Shown here in pieces: positions 1 through 9,276 of a stretch of DNA of 64,000 nucleotides. Source of the stretch: Hyphomicrobiales bacterium (GTDB lineage: Bacteria > Pseudomonadota > Alphaproteobacteria > Rhizobiales > Rhizobiaceae); NCBI GenBank assembly GCA_900472675.1, contig UCJA01000010.1:186001-250000 (forward strand), written 5' to 3'. The notes below the pieces were generated by a model. The model worked only from the letters and a program-made list of their open reading frames with translations, made no database searches and was not told the DNA's origin. The position numbers were made by a program, and so were the translations under genes. How positions within the stretch are numbered: the stretch's first letter is position 1; every line of letters starts with the position of its first letter.

Positions 1-1403
<1,403 letters not shown>

Positions 1404-1412
1404 GGCTCAAAT

Positions 1413-1823
1413 TTACGGCGTGGTATAGCCGACGGCGCGCAGGCGCACTTCAGAGGCTCCCGGGTCGCGCGAAAAGAACATCGCGCCCTTCGCCCTGGAT
1501 TGCGCCGGAACGTAATCGAAGGTGACGTCCGCCTCCTCCACGGCCTGGCCGCCCTCGACGATCTCGCCGCGGACCACGACGGCCGACGCCGTCTGGGTGG
1601 CGTCGTTGGCGATATCGAATGTCACGCGGTAGCCGCCGGGCGTCATCTGCTGGCCCGTCGCCGTCACGGTGAATTCCGGCGGCCGCGTGTCTTCGGTCGC
1701 GGCTTCCCAGGCAACCCAGCCGATCATGGCGATCACAAGGACGCCGGAGAGAAGGCCGGTCGCCCATTCGATCCAGCTCGGATCATCGGCTTCACTGGAA
1801 CGGTTGTCAGTCAGCTTCGTCAT
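1413..1823 (-). CDS. TIGR02588-type conserved protein with one N-terminal membrane anchor
   Basis: The product has 136 residues, with one hydrophobic segment at about residues 18-40 (WATGLLSGVLVIAMIGWVAW) and then a soluble beta-rich domain predicted to face the periplasm. The sequence fits the TIGR02588 family, whose function is unknown and whose genes usually sit beside TIGR02587 genes. That is so here: the gene follows the 1836-2729 gene by 12 bases and is surely co-transcribed with it. No catalytic motif is visible. Confidence 0.8.
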   Translation of the reverse strand: MTKLTDNRSSEADDPSWIEWATGLLSGVLVIAMIGWVAWEAATEDTRPPEFTVTATGQQMTPGGYRVTFDIANDATQTASAVVVRGEIVEGGQAVEEADVTFDYVPAQSRAKGAMFFSRDPGASEVRLRAVGYTTP

Positions 1824-1835
1824 CGGAAGGGCACT

Positions 1836-2729
1836 CTACAGGATAAGGCGAGCGGCGGCGGCGCCGATCGCTCCGGGAAAACTAAGGACGATCGCCGACA
1901 TCAGCATCTGGGTGAAGGCCGTGTCGTCCAGCCGGCCGAAGGTCCAGAGCACGTAGACGCTGATCGCCATGGCAATCACATAGCCGGGAAGCGTGAACCG
2001 CAGGAAGGCGTGCCACCAGGGAATGCTTTCCGGAATTGCGTGGCTTCCCTTGAAGGCTACCGCATAGACGAAGGCGTGCATGATGGCGATCGAAACGACG
2101 ATCACGGCCAGGGCGTGCCAGGTGGTCATCTTGTAGGAGATCAGGATGATCTCTTCCGTCGGTGCCACGTTGAGGTTGAGGAACAGCGCCCCGACGGCCA
2201 TCAGGAACAATTCCTGGGAGTAGCGTGTCGAGATCTGGTCGGGAACGGCGTCGCCGCCGTCATCTGACGTCTCTTCGTCGTCATCGTCATCATCCTGCCC
2301 GCCCAGCTGCGAACGGCCGAGCATGGCGCCGATGCTGGCAGGGATCGCCTGGATTGCCGTCTTGCCGAGCAGTTCAGACCAGGGCATGTCCCATTTGATG
2401 ATGCCAAGCATGATCATGATGGCGGCACTTATTGCGATGCCGAGCCCATAGGCAATGGTCGCATCGCGCAGAGCCTGCTTCCAGGTCGTGGTGCGCTCAA
2501 ACCCGATCAGGTCGGCCAGGAGGATCAGTATCGGGATGTTGACGACGAGCATCAGCAGCAGGCGGAAGCGATCGATCGAAAAGCCGAGCTCCCAGAGCTC
2601 CATTGTCATCAGCATGGGAATGCCAAACAGCATGGCGCCGGCCGCCCCGCGGCCAAGACCGAGCAGAAACCGCCAGAATTCGCGCTCTGAGCTGTCGTCG
2701 TCCCGGCTTATGCCCGCTGATTGTGCCAT
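1836..2729 (-). CDS. TIGR02587-type integral membrane protein
   Basis: The protein of about 297 residues has several hydrophobic helices and a very acidic cytoplasmic-type loop in the middle (DDDDDDEETSDDGGD). It matches the TIGR02587 family of putative multi-pass membrane proteins of unknown role, paired with TIGR02588. The ATG at 2729 (MAQSAGISRDDD) is preferred; an upstream TTG at 2810 would add 27 residues without a better ribosome site. It forms a two-gene operon with the gene at 1413-1823. No function is assigned. Confidence 0.8.
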   Translation of the reverse strand: MAQSAGISRDDDSSEREFWRFLLGLGRGAAGAMLFGIPMLMTMELWELGFSIDRFRLLLMLVVNIPILILLADLIGFERTTTWKQALRDATIAYGLGIAISAAIMIMLGIIKWDMPWSELLGKTAIQAIPASIGAMLGRSQLGGQDDDDDDEETSDDGGDAVPDQISTRYSQELFLMAVGALFLNLNVAPTEEIILISYKMTTWHALAVIVVSIAIMHAFVYAVAFKGSHAIPESIPWWHAFLRFTLPGYVIAMAISVYVLWTFGRLDDTAFTQMLMSAIVLSFPGAIGAAAARLIL

Positions 2730-2846
2730 GGTGCCCGCCCCCGTGCCGCCTGGCACTTGTCCTTGAGGCACGAAGATAGGAACCAGGTCTGGTTTTGCCA
2801 GCGGGCGCAAAACGCGATGAGCTAGGAGAGACCGTTCTTCCCCAAA

Positions 2847-3641
2847 TTAGCGGTCGAACAGATCCTGCCACTGTTTTTCGCCGATCAGGCAATCGCTGCG
2901 CGCTCCCTCGGTGGCAATCCGCTGGACCGTTGGCGGCGGGGTCAGCCCGCTGATCTCCATCACCAGCTTGCGGCGCACGGCGGTGGCAAAGTCCTCGATC
3001 TCATGCACGGGCAGCACGAACGAGCCCGGGCCGCCGATCACGCAGTCGCCATAGTATTTGTCGAGCCCGCCGGTCGCGCCGGACGGCCGCAGCATGATAG
3101 CTAGCCCGTTGATGACGATGCCCGCCTCGACAGCCTTGTCGCGCGCCGGCTCCACCGGATTGCCGGAATTGTTCGGCCCGTCGCCCGAGATGTCGATGAC
3201 CTGGCGCATGCCACGGTAGGAATTGGAAACGATCATGCTGGCGCCCTGCGCGATGGCAGCGGAGATAGAGGTGCGGCGCTGCGTGTTGACGGGCCGCGCT
3301 TCCAGCCTCTGGGCGAATTCGAGCGCATCCTGTTCGTTTGCGATGATCGTCCAGTTCATCACCGAGTCCGGCACCACATCGCCGGCCCATTCGAAATAGG
3401 TGATGGCGATCCTGCCGAGCAGTCCGGACTTTACCGCATCGATGAATTCACGATGCCTTAGCGCCTCGACATACCCTTCGCGCTGGATGCGGACCTCTTC
3501 GAAATCCATCGAGCGGGAGGTATCCACGGCAAGCACAAGCTCGACGTCGACCTCCCCTCCTCCTGCCTGTGCCAGCATCGGCGCTGCCGCACCGCTGAGG
3601 CTCATCAGCATCACCAGCGCTGCAAGCATGCGGCGACCCAA
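2847..3641 (-). CDS. DUF1194 VWA-like secreted protein
   Basis: A 264-residue protein with an N-terminal signal peptide (MGRRMLAALVMLMSLSG, cleavage near AQA). Its von Willebrand factor A-like fold has the metal-ion-dependent adhesion motif DTSRS at about residues 40-44 and the later segment ISGDGPNNSG. This is the DUF1194 family, exported and of unknown ligand. The start is a TTG at 3641, which gives an Arg-Arg n-region; an ATG at 3629 would shorten it by four residues. It lies upstream of the TIGR02587/02588 pair on the same strand, with a gap of more than 100 bases. Confidence 0.8.
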   Translation of the reverse strand: MGRRMLAALVMLMSLSGAAAPMLAQAGGGEVDVELVLAVDTSRSMDFEEVRIQREGYVEALRHREFIDAVKSGLLGRIAITYFEWAGDVVPDSVMNWTIIANEQDALEFAQRLEARPVNTQRRTSISAAIAQGASMIVSNSYRGMRQVIDISGDGPNNSGNPVEPARDKAVEAGIVINGLAIMLRPSGATGGLDKYYGDCVIGGPGSFVLPVHEIEDFATAVRRKLVMEISGLTPPPTVQRIATEGARSDCLIGEKQWQDLFDR

Positions 3642-3732
3642 TCACTGCGTTTCCGAGACCTAAGGACTGTAACACAGCGCAGGAGGAGGGCGACCCCTGC
3701 GGTCACCGGCCATTTCAATTTCCAGTGATATG

Positions 3733-3960
3733 CTACTCGGCGGCGGCCCGGCTCTGCGGTCCGTCCCGGAGCGCTTCCACGAGGCAGTCCATGATCGCCT
3801 TGCGCAGGGCAAAGGTATTGGCGCTCATGCGCTTGCGGTCGAGAGACTGGGCAGATTCCACCAGGCTCATGCCCTCGTGGATGACGATCTGGTGGGCGCG
3901 GTTCATCGCCCAATGTTCAAGGGATCGTGTGTCTTCACCGGAATTGCGTCGTGTCGTCAA
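3733..3960 (-). CDS. Small hypothetical protein
   Basis: An open frame of 75 codons with a TTG start at 3960 and an internal ATG at 3906. The product is soluble and helical, with the central segment MNRAHQIVIHEGMSLVESAQ and no motif I recognise. Its amino-acid composition looks protein-like and no other frame here is better, but the start is weak and no clear ribosome site is visible. It may be a genuine small rhizobial protein or a chance frame. Confidence 0.35.
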   Translation of the reverse strand: MTTRRNSGEDTRSLEHWAMNRAHQIVIHEGMSLVESAQSLDRKRMSANTFALRKAIMDCLVEALRDGPQSRAAAE

Positions 3961-4392
3961 AGTCGCCTCGCTACATCATCAGCGGTTGTTGACAAGCGAA
4001 TCATTTCGCCTGGACAGAATAGCCGGGATGCTGAATCTGGAAAGACTCTGGAGCCTCAGCTCGCCAGGAGCGATAAAAATAACGTAATTAATACAATGAA
4101 GTACAAATTCTTGTGCATAAGAATTGGCTATTCAACGCTTATCTATTGCAAACTCCGCGAGCATCTGAATTAACGGCTGAACTTCGTTGGACCCTGCCAG
4201 CGACTGCAAAAAGTCTGGCTAAGCGGTTAAATCCCAGCCGTTGTGTGTGTGCTGAAAGACGGGCAAGTTGGGTCATGCGAGGCAGGCCCATCGCTCCGGT
4301 GGTCGCGATTGCCCGCCTCCACCGGCTTTCCTGGCTGTGGCTGTTGACTTCCGATGCCAATCCCACACACTGGCTGCAAAGAAGGAATCCCC
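3961..4392. other. AT-rich intergenic region
   Basis: About 430 bases without a convincing gene. The part from 4060 to 4170 is clearly richer in A and T than its surroundings. Frames that open here are short and lack protein-like sequence. It could hold promoters for the small gene at 4393 and possibly a small RNA, but I see no definite element. Confidence 0.3.
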
Positions 4393-4629
4393 ATGTCTCG
4401 CGTCGAAAAATTCATCGTCCTGCCGTTCAAGAAGGTCAGGGGCAATATCGTGCCAGGCGAGATGCGGGCTGCCTCCAATGCCGGTTCTGCGGAAAAGATC
4501 GCTCGTGCGATGTCCGAGCGCTTCATCGGCGTGGCTGCCTATTCCGTGCAGGTGGACATGGAGAGCGGCGACATGTCCGACCCCAAGATCCTCTGGCAAG
4601 CCGGCGAGATTGCCGACATCGCGGCCTGA
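4393..4629 (+). CDS. Small conserved hypothetical protein
   Basis: A 78-residue soluble protein (MSRVEKFIVLPFKKVRGNIV to EIADIAA). The ATG at 4393 is well supported by GAAGGAA at 4381-4387. It has a positively charged N-terminal third, an alternating helix/strand pattern and no signal peptide. I recall similar short proteins in rhizobial genomes but know no function. It stands alone and converges on the carnitine genes. Confidence 0.7.
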   Translation: MSRVEKFIVLPFKKVRGNIVPGEMRAASNAGSAEKIARAMSERFIGVAAYSVQVDMESGDMSDPKILWQAGEIADIAA

Positions 4630-4657
4630 GCGCGCACTCCCCTCACCATTTGCCGAT

Positions 4658-6145
4658 CTAACGCTGCCCGACCGAACGGCCTGCTCCGTCCGGCACGGGT
4701 AGTTCTGCATGCGCCTGCGCAATCGGTGTCAGCCGTGAGAGCACGTCGGCGGGCGCGGAAACGCTTTTGCCCGCTTTTGAATCCACGTGCAGCATCAGCT
4801 GTTCTGCGGTGGCGAGTGCCTTCCCTGTCGCGGCATCGTGGATGGTCGAGAAGAACCGGATGCGCTTTTCGTCGCAGGATAGGATCTGCAGCGTCGCGTA
4901 GAGCGACTGGCCGAGCTTGGCTTCTCCGAGATGCCGGATATGCGTCTCGACGGTGTAGTAGCTGTGGCCCGCCTCGACATAGGCGAAGTCGACGCCGATC
5001 AGCCGCAGCAGCGCGTCCGACGTATCGCCGAACACCTGCAGGTAGCGGTGCTCGGTCATATGGCCGTTGTAATCCACCCAGGCGGCGCTGACCCGGGTGT
5101 CGACCAGCCGCAGCGGCGCGGCGATATCAGGTGCGGCCTTCGCGCCGCCGCCTTTAGCCCAGAGATGCTGCTCGAACTCGGCCAGGATCTTGCCGGCACC
5201 CCAGCCCTTGCCGCCGTCGCCGGCCTTCAGCGCCTGCATGATGCCGACCAGGTTTTCGTCGCGGATGCGTTCCAGGTCGCGAATACCGCGCGCACCGGAC
5301 TGGGCGTCCGACTGGCCGGCGATCTTGTCCACCAGCGCGTCGTCGAGGTCCACCACGTCGGTGAGCTTGGTCCACGGCCAGGAGAGGCAAGGTCCGAACT
5401 GCGCGAGGAAATGCCGCATGCCCGCTTCGCCGCCGGCGATGCGGTAGGTCTCGAACAACCCCATCTGCGCCCAGCGCATGCCGAAGGAATATCGGATCAC
5501 GTCATCCAGCGTCTCGGTGTCGCAGATGTCGTCATGGATCAGCCACAGCCCCTCGCGCCAGACTGCCTCGAGCAGGCGATCGCCCACGAAGGCTTCGATC
5601 TCCTTTTTCAGGATGACGCCCTTCATGCCGATCGGCGCGAGGCGCGCCTTGGCCAGCTCCAGCGTTTCCTTGGACGTCCTTTCCCCGCCGACCAGTTCCG
5701 CCAGCGGCAGCAAGTAGACCGGGTTGTAGGGATGAGCGACGAACATCCGCTCCGGGTGCTTCATGTCGCGCTGCAGTTCAGTCGGCATGATGCCGGATGT
5801 GGACGAACCGATCAGCGCTTCAGGATGGGCGGCGGCATCGATCTGGGTCAGAACACCGCGTTTCAAGTCGAGCCGTTCCGGTACGCTCTCCTGGATCCAG
5901 TCGGCGCCGTCGACCGCCTCCTCCAGAGTGGCGCAGAAGGTCAGTTGCCCCTTCGACGGCAGCGGCGCCATGGTCAGCATGGCATAGGCTCGCTCGGCGT
6001 TGGCTATCACCTCGCCGACAATACGTTGTGCGTCCGGGTGCGGGTCGTACATCGCAACGTCGATGCCGCCGAGCAGGAAGCGGGCCGCCCAGGCCCCGCC
6101 GATAACGCCGCCGCCGATGCAGGCTGCCTTTGTGATGCTGGTCAT
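4658..6145 (-). CDS. cdhA: Carnitine 3-dehydrogenase fused to betainyl-CoA thioesterase
   Basis: A 495-residue fusion. Residues 1-320 form a 3-hydroxyacyl-CoA dehydrogenase-like NAD enzyme with the nucleotide motif GGGVIGGAWAARF, typical of L-carnitine dehydrogenase, which oxidises carnitine to 3-dehydrocarnitine. Residues from about 340 onward form a hotdog 4HBT thioesterase (VDYNGHMTEHRYL), the counterpart of the separate Pseudomonas CdhB, which hydrolyses betainyl-CoA. The BKACE enzyme encoded just upstream makes betainyl-CoA, so the two genes convert carnitine to glycine betaine. Fused forms are known from Rhizobium and Agrobacterium carnitine dehydrogenases. A 236-base gap with a palindromic repeat separates it from cdhC. 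Confidence 0.9.
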   Translation of the reverse strand: MTSITKAACIGGGVIGGAWAARFLLGGIDVAMYDPHPDAQRIVGEVIANAERAYAMLTMAPLPSKGQLTFCATLEEAVDGADWIQESVPERLDLKRGVLTQIDAAAHPEALIGSSTSGIMPTELQRDMKHPERMFVAHPYNPVYLLPLAELVGGERTSKETLELAKARLAPIGMKGVILKKEIEAFVGDRLLEAVWREGLWLIHDDICDTETLDDVIRYSFGMRWAQMGLFETYRIAGGEAGMRHFLAQFGPCLSWPWTKLTDVVDLDDALVDKIAGQSDAQSGARGIRDLERIRDENLVGIMQALKAGDGGKGWGAGKILAEFEQHLWAKGGGAKAAPDIAAPLRLVDTRVSAAWVDYNGHMTEHRYLQVFGDTSDALLRLIGVDFAYVEAGHSYYTVETHIRHLGEAKLGQSLYATLQILSCDEKRIRFFSTIHDAATGKALATAEQLMLHVDSKAGKSVSAPADVLSRLTPIAQAHAELPVPDGAGRSVGQR

Positions 6146-6190
6146 TTTGATCCCGCTTTCAAATCTGTGCCGACCTTTTTGGTCGCATAC

Positions 6191-6358
6191 CCCTCACCAA
6201 GCACGCCCAGGAACTCGACTTCGTCGCGTTCGGGCTTGCTATCCTCTCCTACAAGGGGAGAGGGAAACTCGCGGCACCCTCCCCCCTCTCCCCTTGAGGG
6301 AGAGGATAGTTCATCCCCAAGAGCCGAAGGCGATTGGTTGGATGAACTTGGTGAGGGG
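6191..6358. repeat. Intergenic palindromic repeat element
   Basis: Between cdhC and the cdhA fusion lies a nested inverted repeat. The inner arms at 6243-6264 and 6284-6305 are near-exact reverse complements built on CTCTCC and GGGGAGAG blocks, and each arm can also fold on itself. The outer arms CCCTCACCAAG at 6191 and CTTGGTGAGGG at 6347 are also inverted. This is the style of the dispersed palindromic units of rhizobia and Brucella. It may stabilise the cdhC message or attenuate transcription into cdhA. Confidence 0.75.
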
Positions 6359-6381
6359 GAATCCCCCCGACCCCGAACCCC

Positions 6382-7284
6382 CTACCGCTTCGTCAGCTTC
6401 AGCTTCTCGCGAACCTGCTGCGGGCCGATGATCCTGGCCCCCATGCCCTCGATGACGCCGACCGCCTTCTCGACAAGCTGGGCGTTGGTGGCGAGCATGC
6501 CCTTGCCGGCATAGAGGTTGTCTTCCAGCCCGACGCGGACATTGCCGCCTGCCAGAACCGCGGCTGCCGGATAGGCCAGCGCGTTGCGGCCGATCGAGAA
6601 CGCGGAAAATGTCCAGGTCTTCGGCACGTTGTTGACCATGGCCATGAAGGTGTTGAGGTCGTCCGGCGCGCCCCAGGGAATGCCCATGCAGAGCTGGATC
6701 AGCACCGGATCCTCGATCAGGCCCTCCTCGACCAGTTGCTTGGCGAACCAGAGGTGACCGGTGTCGAAGGCCTCGATTTCCGGGCGAACGCCGAGCGCCG
6801 TCATTTGCCGCGCCATTTCGCGCAGCATGGACGGCGTATTTGTCATCACGTAGTCGCCGAGCGAGAAGTTCATCGTGCCGCAATCGAGCGTGCAGATCTC
6901 CGGCAGGCATGCGGCCACATGCGCGACGCGCTCGGTGGCGCCGGCCATATCGGTGGCAGTCTCGTTGAGCGGAAAAGGTGCCTCGACATTGCCGAACACC
7001 AGATCGCCGCCCATACCGGCGGTGAGGTTCAGCACGACGTCGACGTCTGCCGACCGGATCCGGTCGGTGACCTCCCGGTAGAGGTCGAGACCGCGGGCGG
7101 CAGCGCCGGTATCGGGATTGCGCACATGGCAGTGGACGACGGCAGCACCCGCCCTGGCGGCATCGATGGCCGAGTCGGCGATCTGTTTCGGCGTCACCGG
7201 CACGTGGGCCGATCTGCCGGTGGTATCTCCGGCCCCTGTCACGGCGCAGGTTATGAAGACCTCGCGGTTCATCTCGAGCGGCAT
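6382..7284 (-). CDS. cdhC: BKACE-family 3-dehydrocarnitine cleavage enzyme
   Basis: A 300-residue protein of the beta-keto acid cleavage family (DUF849), zinc enzymes that condense a beta-keto acid with acetyl-CoA. Two zinc-binding histidines are visible in VVHCHVRNP (His51, His53), followed by the conserved IEAFDTGHLWF segment. In the carnitine pathway this family converts dehydrocarnitine and acetyl-CoA to betainyl-CoA and acetoacetate. Placement beside carnitine dehydrogenase and a CdhR-type regulator supports that substrate. The ATG at 7284 faces the regulator start across about 92 bases. Confidence 0.9.
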   Translation of the reverse strand: MPLEMNREVFITCAVTGAGDTTGRSAHVPVTPKQIADSAIDAARAGAAVVHCHVRNPDTGAAARGLDLYREVTDRIRSADVDVVLNLTAGMGGDLVFGNVEAPFPLNETATDMAGATERVAHVAACLPEICTLDCGTMNFSLGDYVMTNTPSMLREMARQMTALGVRPEIEAFDTGHLWFAKQLVEEGLIEDPVLIQLCMGIPWGAPDDLNTFMAMVNNVPKTWTFSAFSIGRNALAYPAAAVLAGGNVRVGLEDNLYAGKGMLATNAQLVEKAVGVIEGMGARIIGPQQVREKLKLTKR

Positions 7285-7376
7285 TGTTCCCTCGCTTTTG
7301 TGTCGGCGCTATTACGCTCCGCCGCAGAGGAGATTGCTTTGCGCAATCGGATCAGCGCTATACATTATCGGAAGAA

Positions 7377-8369
7377 ATGATGGGGATGGCGGGGTTGGAC
7401 CGGGAGCAGCAGCATATCGACATTCTCGTCCTGCCGGAGGTCAACTTGATCCTGGTCGCTTCGGTGATCGAGCCGTTGCGGGCAGCCAACCGCATCGCCG
7501 GACGCGATCTCTACCGCTGGACGTTGCACTCTCCGGACGGTCGTCCGGTCGAGACGAAAAGCGGCATCCCCGTTCCGGTGTCGGGCGCCTTTCGCCCCTC
7601 GCGCGAGAGCGATCCGCTGTTCGTCCTTGCCTGCTACAACTGGAAACACCACGCCACCCGCGACCTGAAGGTCCAGCTGTCACGGACAGCGCGCCATCGG
7701 GCATTTGTGGCAGGCATCGAGACAGGGTCCTTCGTGCTCGCCGATGCCGGTCTGCTGGACGGGTTTTCGGCCACAACCCACTGGGAAGACGTCGAGGATT
7801 TTTCGCGGGCCTTTCCGCAGGTGGCCATAGTGCGGGATCGCTTCGTGATCGACGGCAAGCGCATCACGACGGGCGGATCGCTGCCGACGCTCGATCTCAT
7901 GCTTGAGCTGATCCGGCGGGCGCACGGTTATTCGCTGGCGCTCGAGGTGTCACGCCTCTTCATCTACGAACAGGAGCGCACGCGCGGTGACCTCATGCCG
8001 ATGCCAACAGTCGGCATGGCGCGGATTATCGATCCGCGGGTCCAGGCAGCAGTCAGGCTCATGGAGGAAACGGTAGAAGAGCCAATTCCGCTGGCGCGGC
8101 TGGCACGCCGTGCCGGGGTCAGTGCCCGGCATCTGCAGCACCTGTTCGCCGAGGTCATGGGCGTTGCGCCGCACGAACATTATCTGGCGCTGAGGCTGAA
8201 TGCGGCCCGTCGAAAAGTCATTGAGACCCGGGCCACATTCGCCGCTATTGCTGCGGAAACCGGGTTCAACTCGGCTTCCGCCTTCTCGCGCAGTTACCGC
8301 GCGAGCTTCAGCGAAAGTCCGAGCGATACCCGTCGCCGGCTAACGGGCGGAATTATCTCCGAAGGATAA
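7377..8369 (+). CDS. cdhR: GlxA-family AraC-type regulator of carnitine catabolism
   Basis: A 330-residue regulator with an N-terminal DJ-1/PfpI-like domain (about residues 8-180, starting DILVLPEVNLILVASVIEPL) and a C-terminal AraC helix-turn-helix (about 220-325, ISARHLQHLF-like and FNSASAFSRSYRASF segments). Divergence from cdhC matches Pseudomonas CdhR, which activates carnitine catabolic genes. Start candidates in frame are 7377, 7380 and 7386; GAAGAA precedes 7377. The stop overlaps the convergent YqaE-type gene by 17 bases. Confidence 0.85.
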   Translation: MMGMAGLDREQQHIDILVLPEVNLILVASVIEPLRAANRIAGRDLYRWTLHSPDGRPVETKSGIPVPVSGAFRPSRESDPLFVLACYNWKHHATRDLKVQLSRTARHRAFVAGIETGSFVLADAGLLDGFSATTHWEDVEDFSRAFPQVAIVRDRFVIDGKRITTGGSLPTLDLMLELIRRAHGYSLALEVSRLFIYEQERTRGDLMPMPTVGMARIIDPRVQAAVRLMEETVEEPIPLARLARRAGVSARHLQHLFAEVMGVAPHEHYLALRLNAARRKVIETRATFAAIAAETGFNSASAFSRSYRASFSESPSDTRRRLTGGIISEG

Positions 8370-8511
8370 CCCACAAGGCATGAACGATGCCAGGCAGCCA
8401 GCCGCAGAGCGTCAGAAGGATATTCAGCCAGAACTGCAGGCCAAGGCCAACTTGGAGGAACACGCCAAGCGGCGGCAGCAGAAAGGCGAGCAATACGCGG
8501 ATAATATCCAA
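8353..8511 (-). CDS. YqaE/Pmp3 family small membrane protein
   Basis: A 52-residue peptide (MDIIRVLLAFLLPPLGVFLQ, then VGLGLQFWLNILLTLCGWLP and GIVHALWVILRR) that matches the UPF0057/Pmp3 pattern very well: two membrane helices, the LLPPLGVFLQ signature and a GWLPGIVHALW second helix. These proteins are stress-linked and thought to affect membrane potential or ion balance. The start is a TTG at 8511 with GGGAG seven bases upstream, so ATG-only prediction misses it. The 3' end overlaps the end of cdhR on the other strand. Confidence 0.85.
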   Translation of the reverse strand: MDIIRVLLAFLLPPLGVFLQVGLGLQFWLNILLTLCGWLPGIVHALWVILRR

Positions 8512-8588
8512 GAAAGGTCTCCCGAAGTTTCAGACGGGCAACAACGCGCATCGGGCGCAAAGGTTCACTTCGCCCTTCTTCAAGGAGA

Positions 8589-9089
8589 CTATCGGCTGAG
8601 ATCGATGCGGCTGGTGACGACCGACTTGCCGGTCTTGGGGTCCTTGTCGATGGTCTGCAGACGCAGGCGGTTTTCCGCCACCTTTTCCAGCACCATGGTC
8701 GCGGTACGGTCGCCATTGATTTCGCGAGCCCAGCGGACGGCAAGGTTGATGGCATTGCCCTTGCGGCTGCCCGAAAGCGACGACGGCATGCCGGAGGGGC
8801 CTGTGTAGGTGCCGCTGTAGCCCTCTCCCCTGACGCTGAGATTGGCAGCGACGCTGCGGCGCACGACCAGAAGGCCCCGGCAGTTGCCGTTCATAGATAG
8901 GTTCGAGGTTCCGGCGCCGATATCGAAGCCACAGCTGACATTGATGGGTTTTGAGCCGATGCGGGTAAGGACTGTCCCGTTACCCTTCCACTGGCCGGCC
9001 AGTGGCTTCAGGAAATCGCCCTCGGCAGCCGATGCCATGGCGGGGAAGCAGAGGGCTGAGATGACGGCTGACAGCAGCAGGGCGCGCAT
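8589..9089 (-). CDS. Secreted hypothetical protein
   Basis: A 166-residue protein with a clear signal peptide (MRALLLSAVISALCFPAMASA). The mature part is rich in short strands, GDFLKPLAGQWKGNGTVLTR onward, and reads like a small lipocalin-like or beta-barrel periplasmic protein. It has a Cys pair at about residues 53 and 70. Similar proteins occur in rhizobia but I know no function. It is monocistronic, with the YqaE gene downstream on the same strand. Confidence 0.75.
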   Translation of the reverse strand: MRALLLSAVISALCFPAMASAAEGDFLKPLAGQWKGNGTVLTRIGSKPINVSCGFDIGAGTSNLSMNGNCRGLLVVRRSVAANLSVRGEGYSGTYTGPSGMPSSLSGSRKGNAINLAVRWAREINGDRTATMVLEKVAENRLRLQTIDKDPKTGKSVVTSRIDLSR

Positions 9090-9276
9090 GGGTGGACTCC
9101 GGGTGCGAGGAGATCCGGTAACCTGCAGAGACCGGCGAATGTTCCGGTCATATCAGGCCCTGCTAAAAAAATTCCTCCAGTCCCGTCCGCCTCCAGAATT
9201 AACCAAACGCAAATAATGGCGTGTAAAAATTGAAATTACTTGGTTGATTACTTCCCGCTGTTTTAGGATTTAAGAA

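Noticed and set aside
6191..6358. CRISPR array
   Set aside because: Only two arms in inverted orientation, no regular spacers and no cas genes.
4931..6514. Long plus-strand open frame opposite the carnitine dehydrogenase fusion
   Set aside because: It crosses the palindromic repeat, has no recognisable domain and mirrors a well-supported gene.
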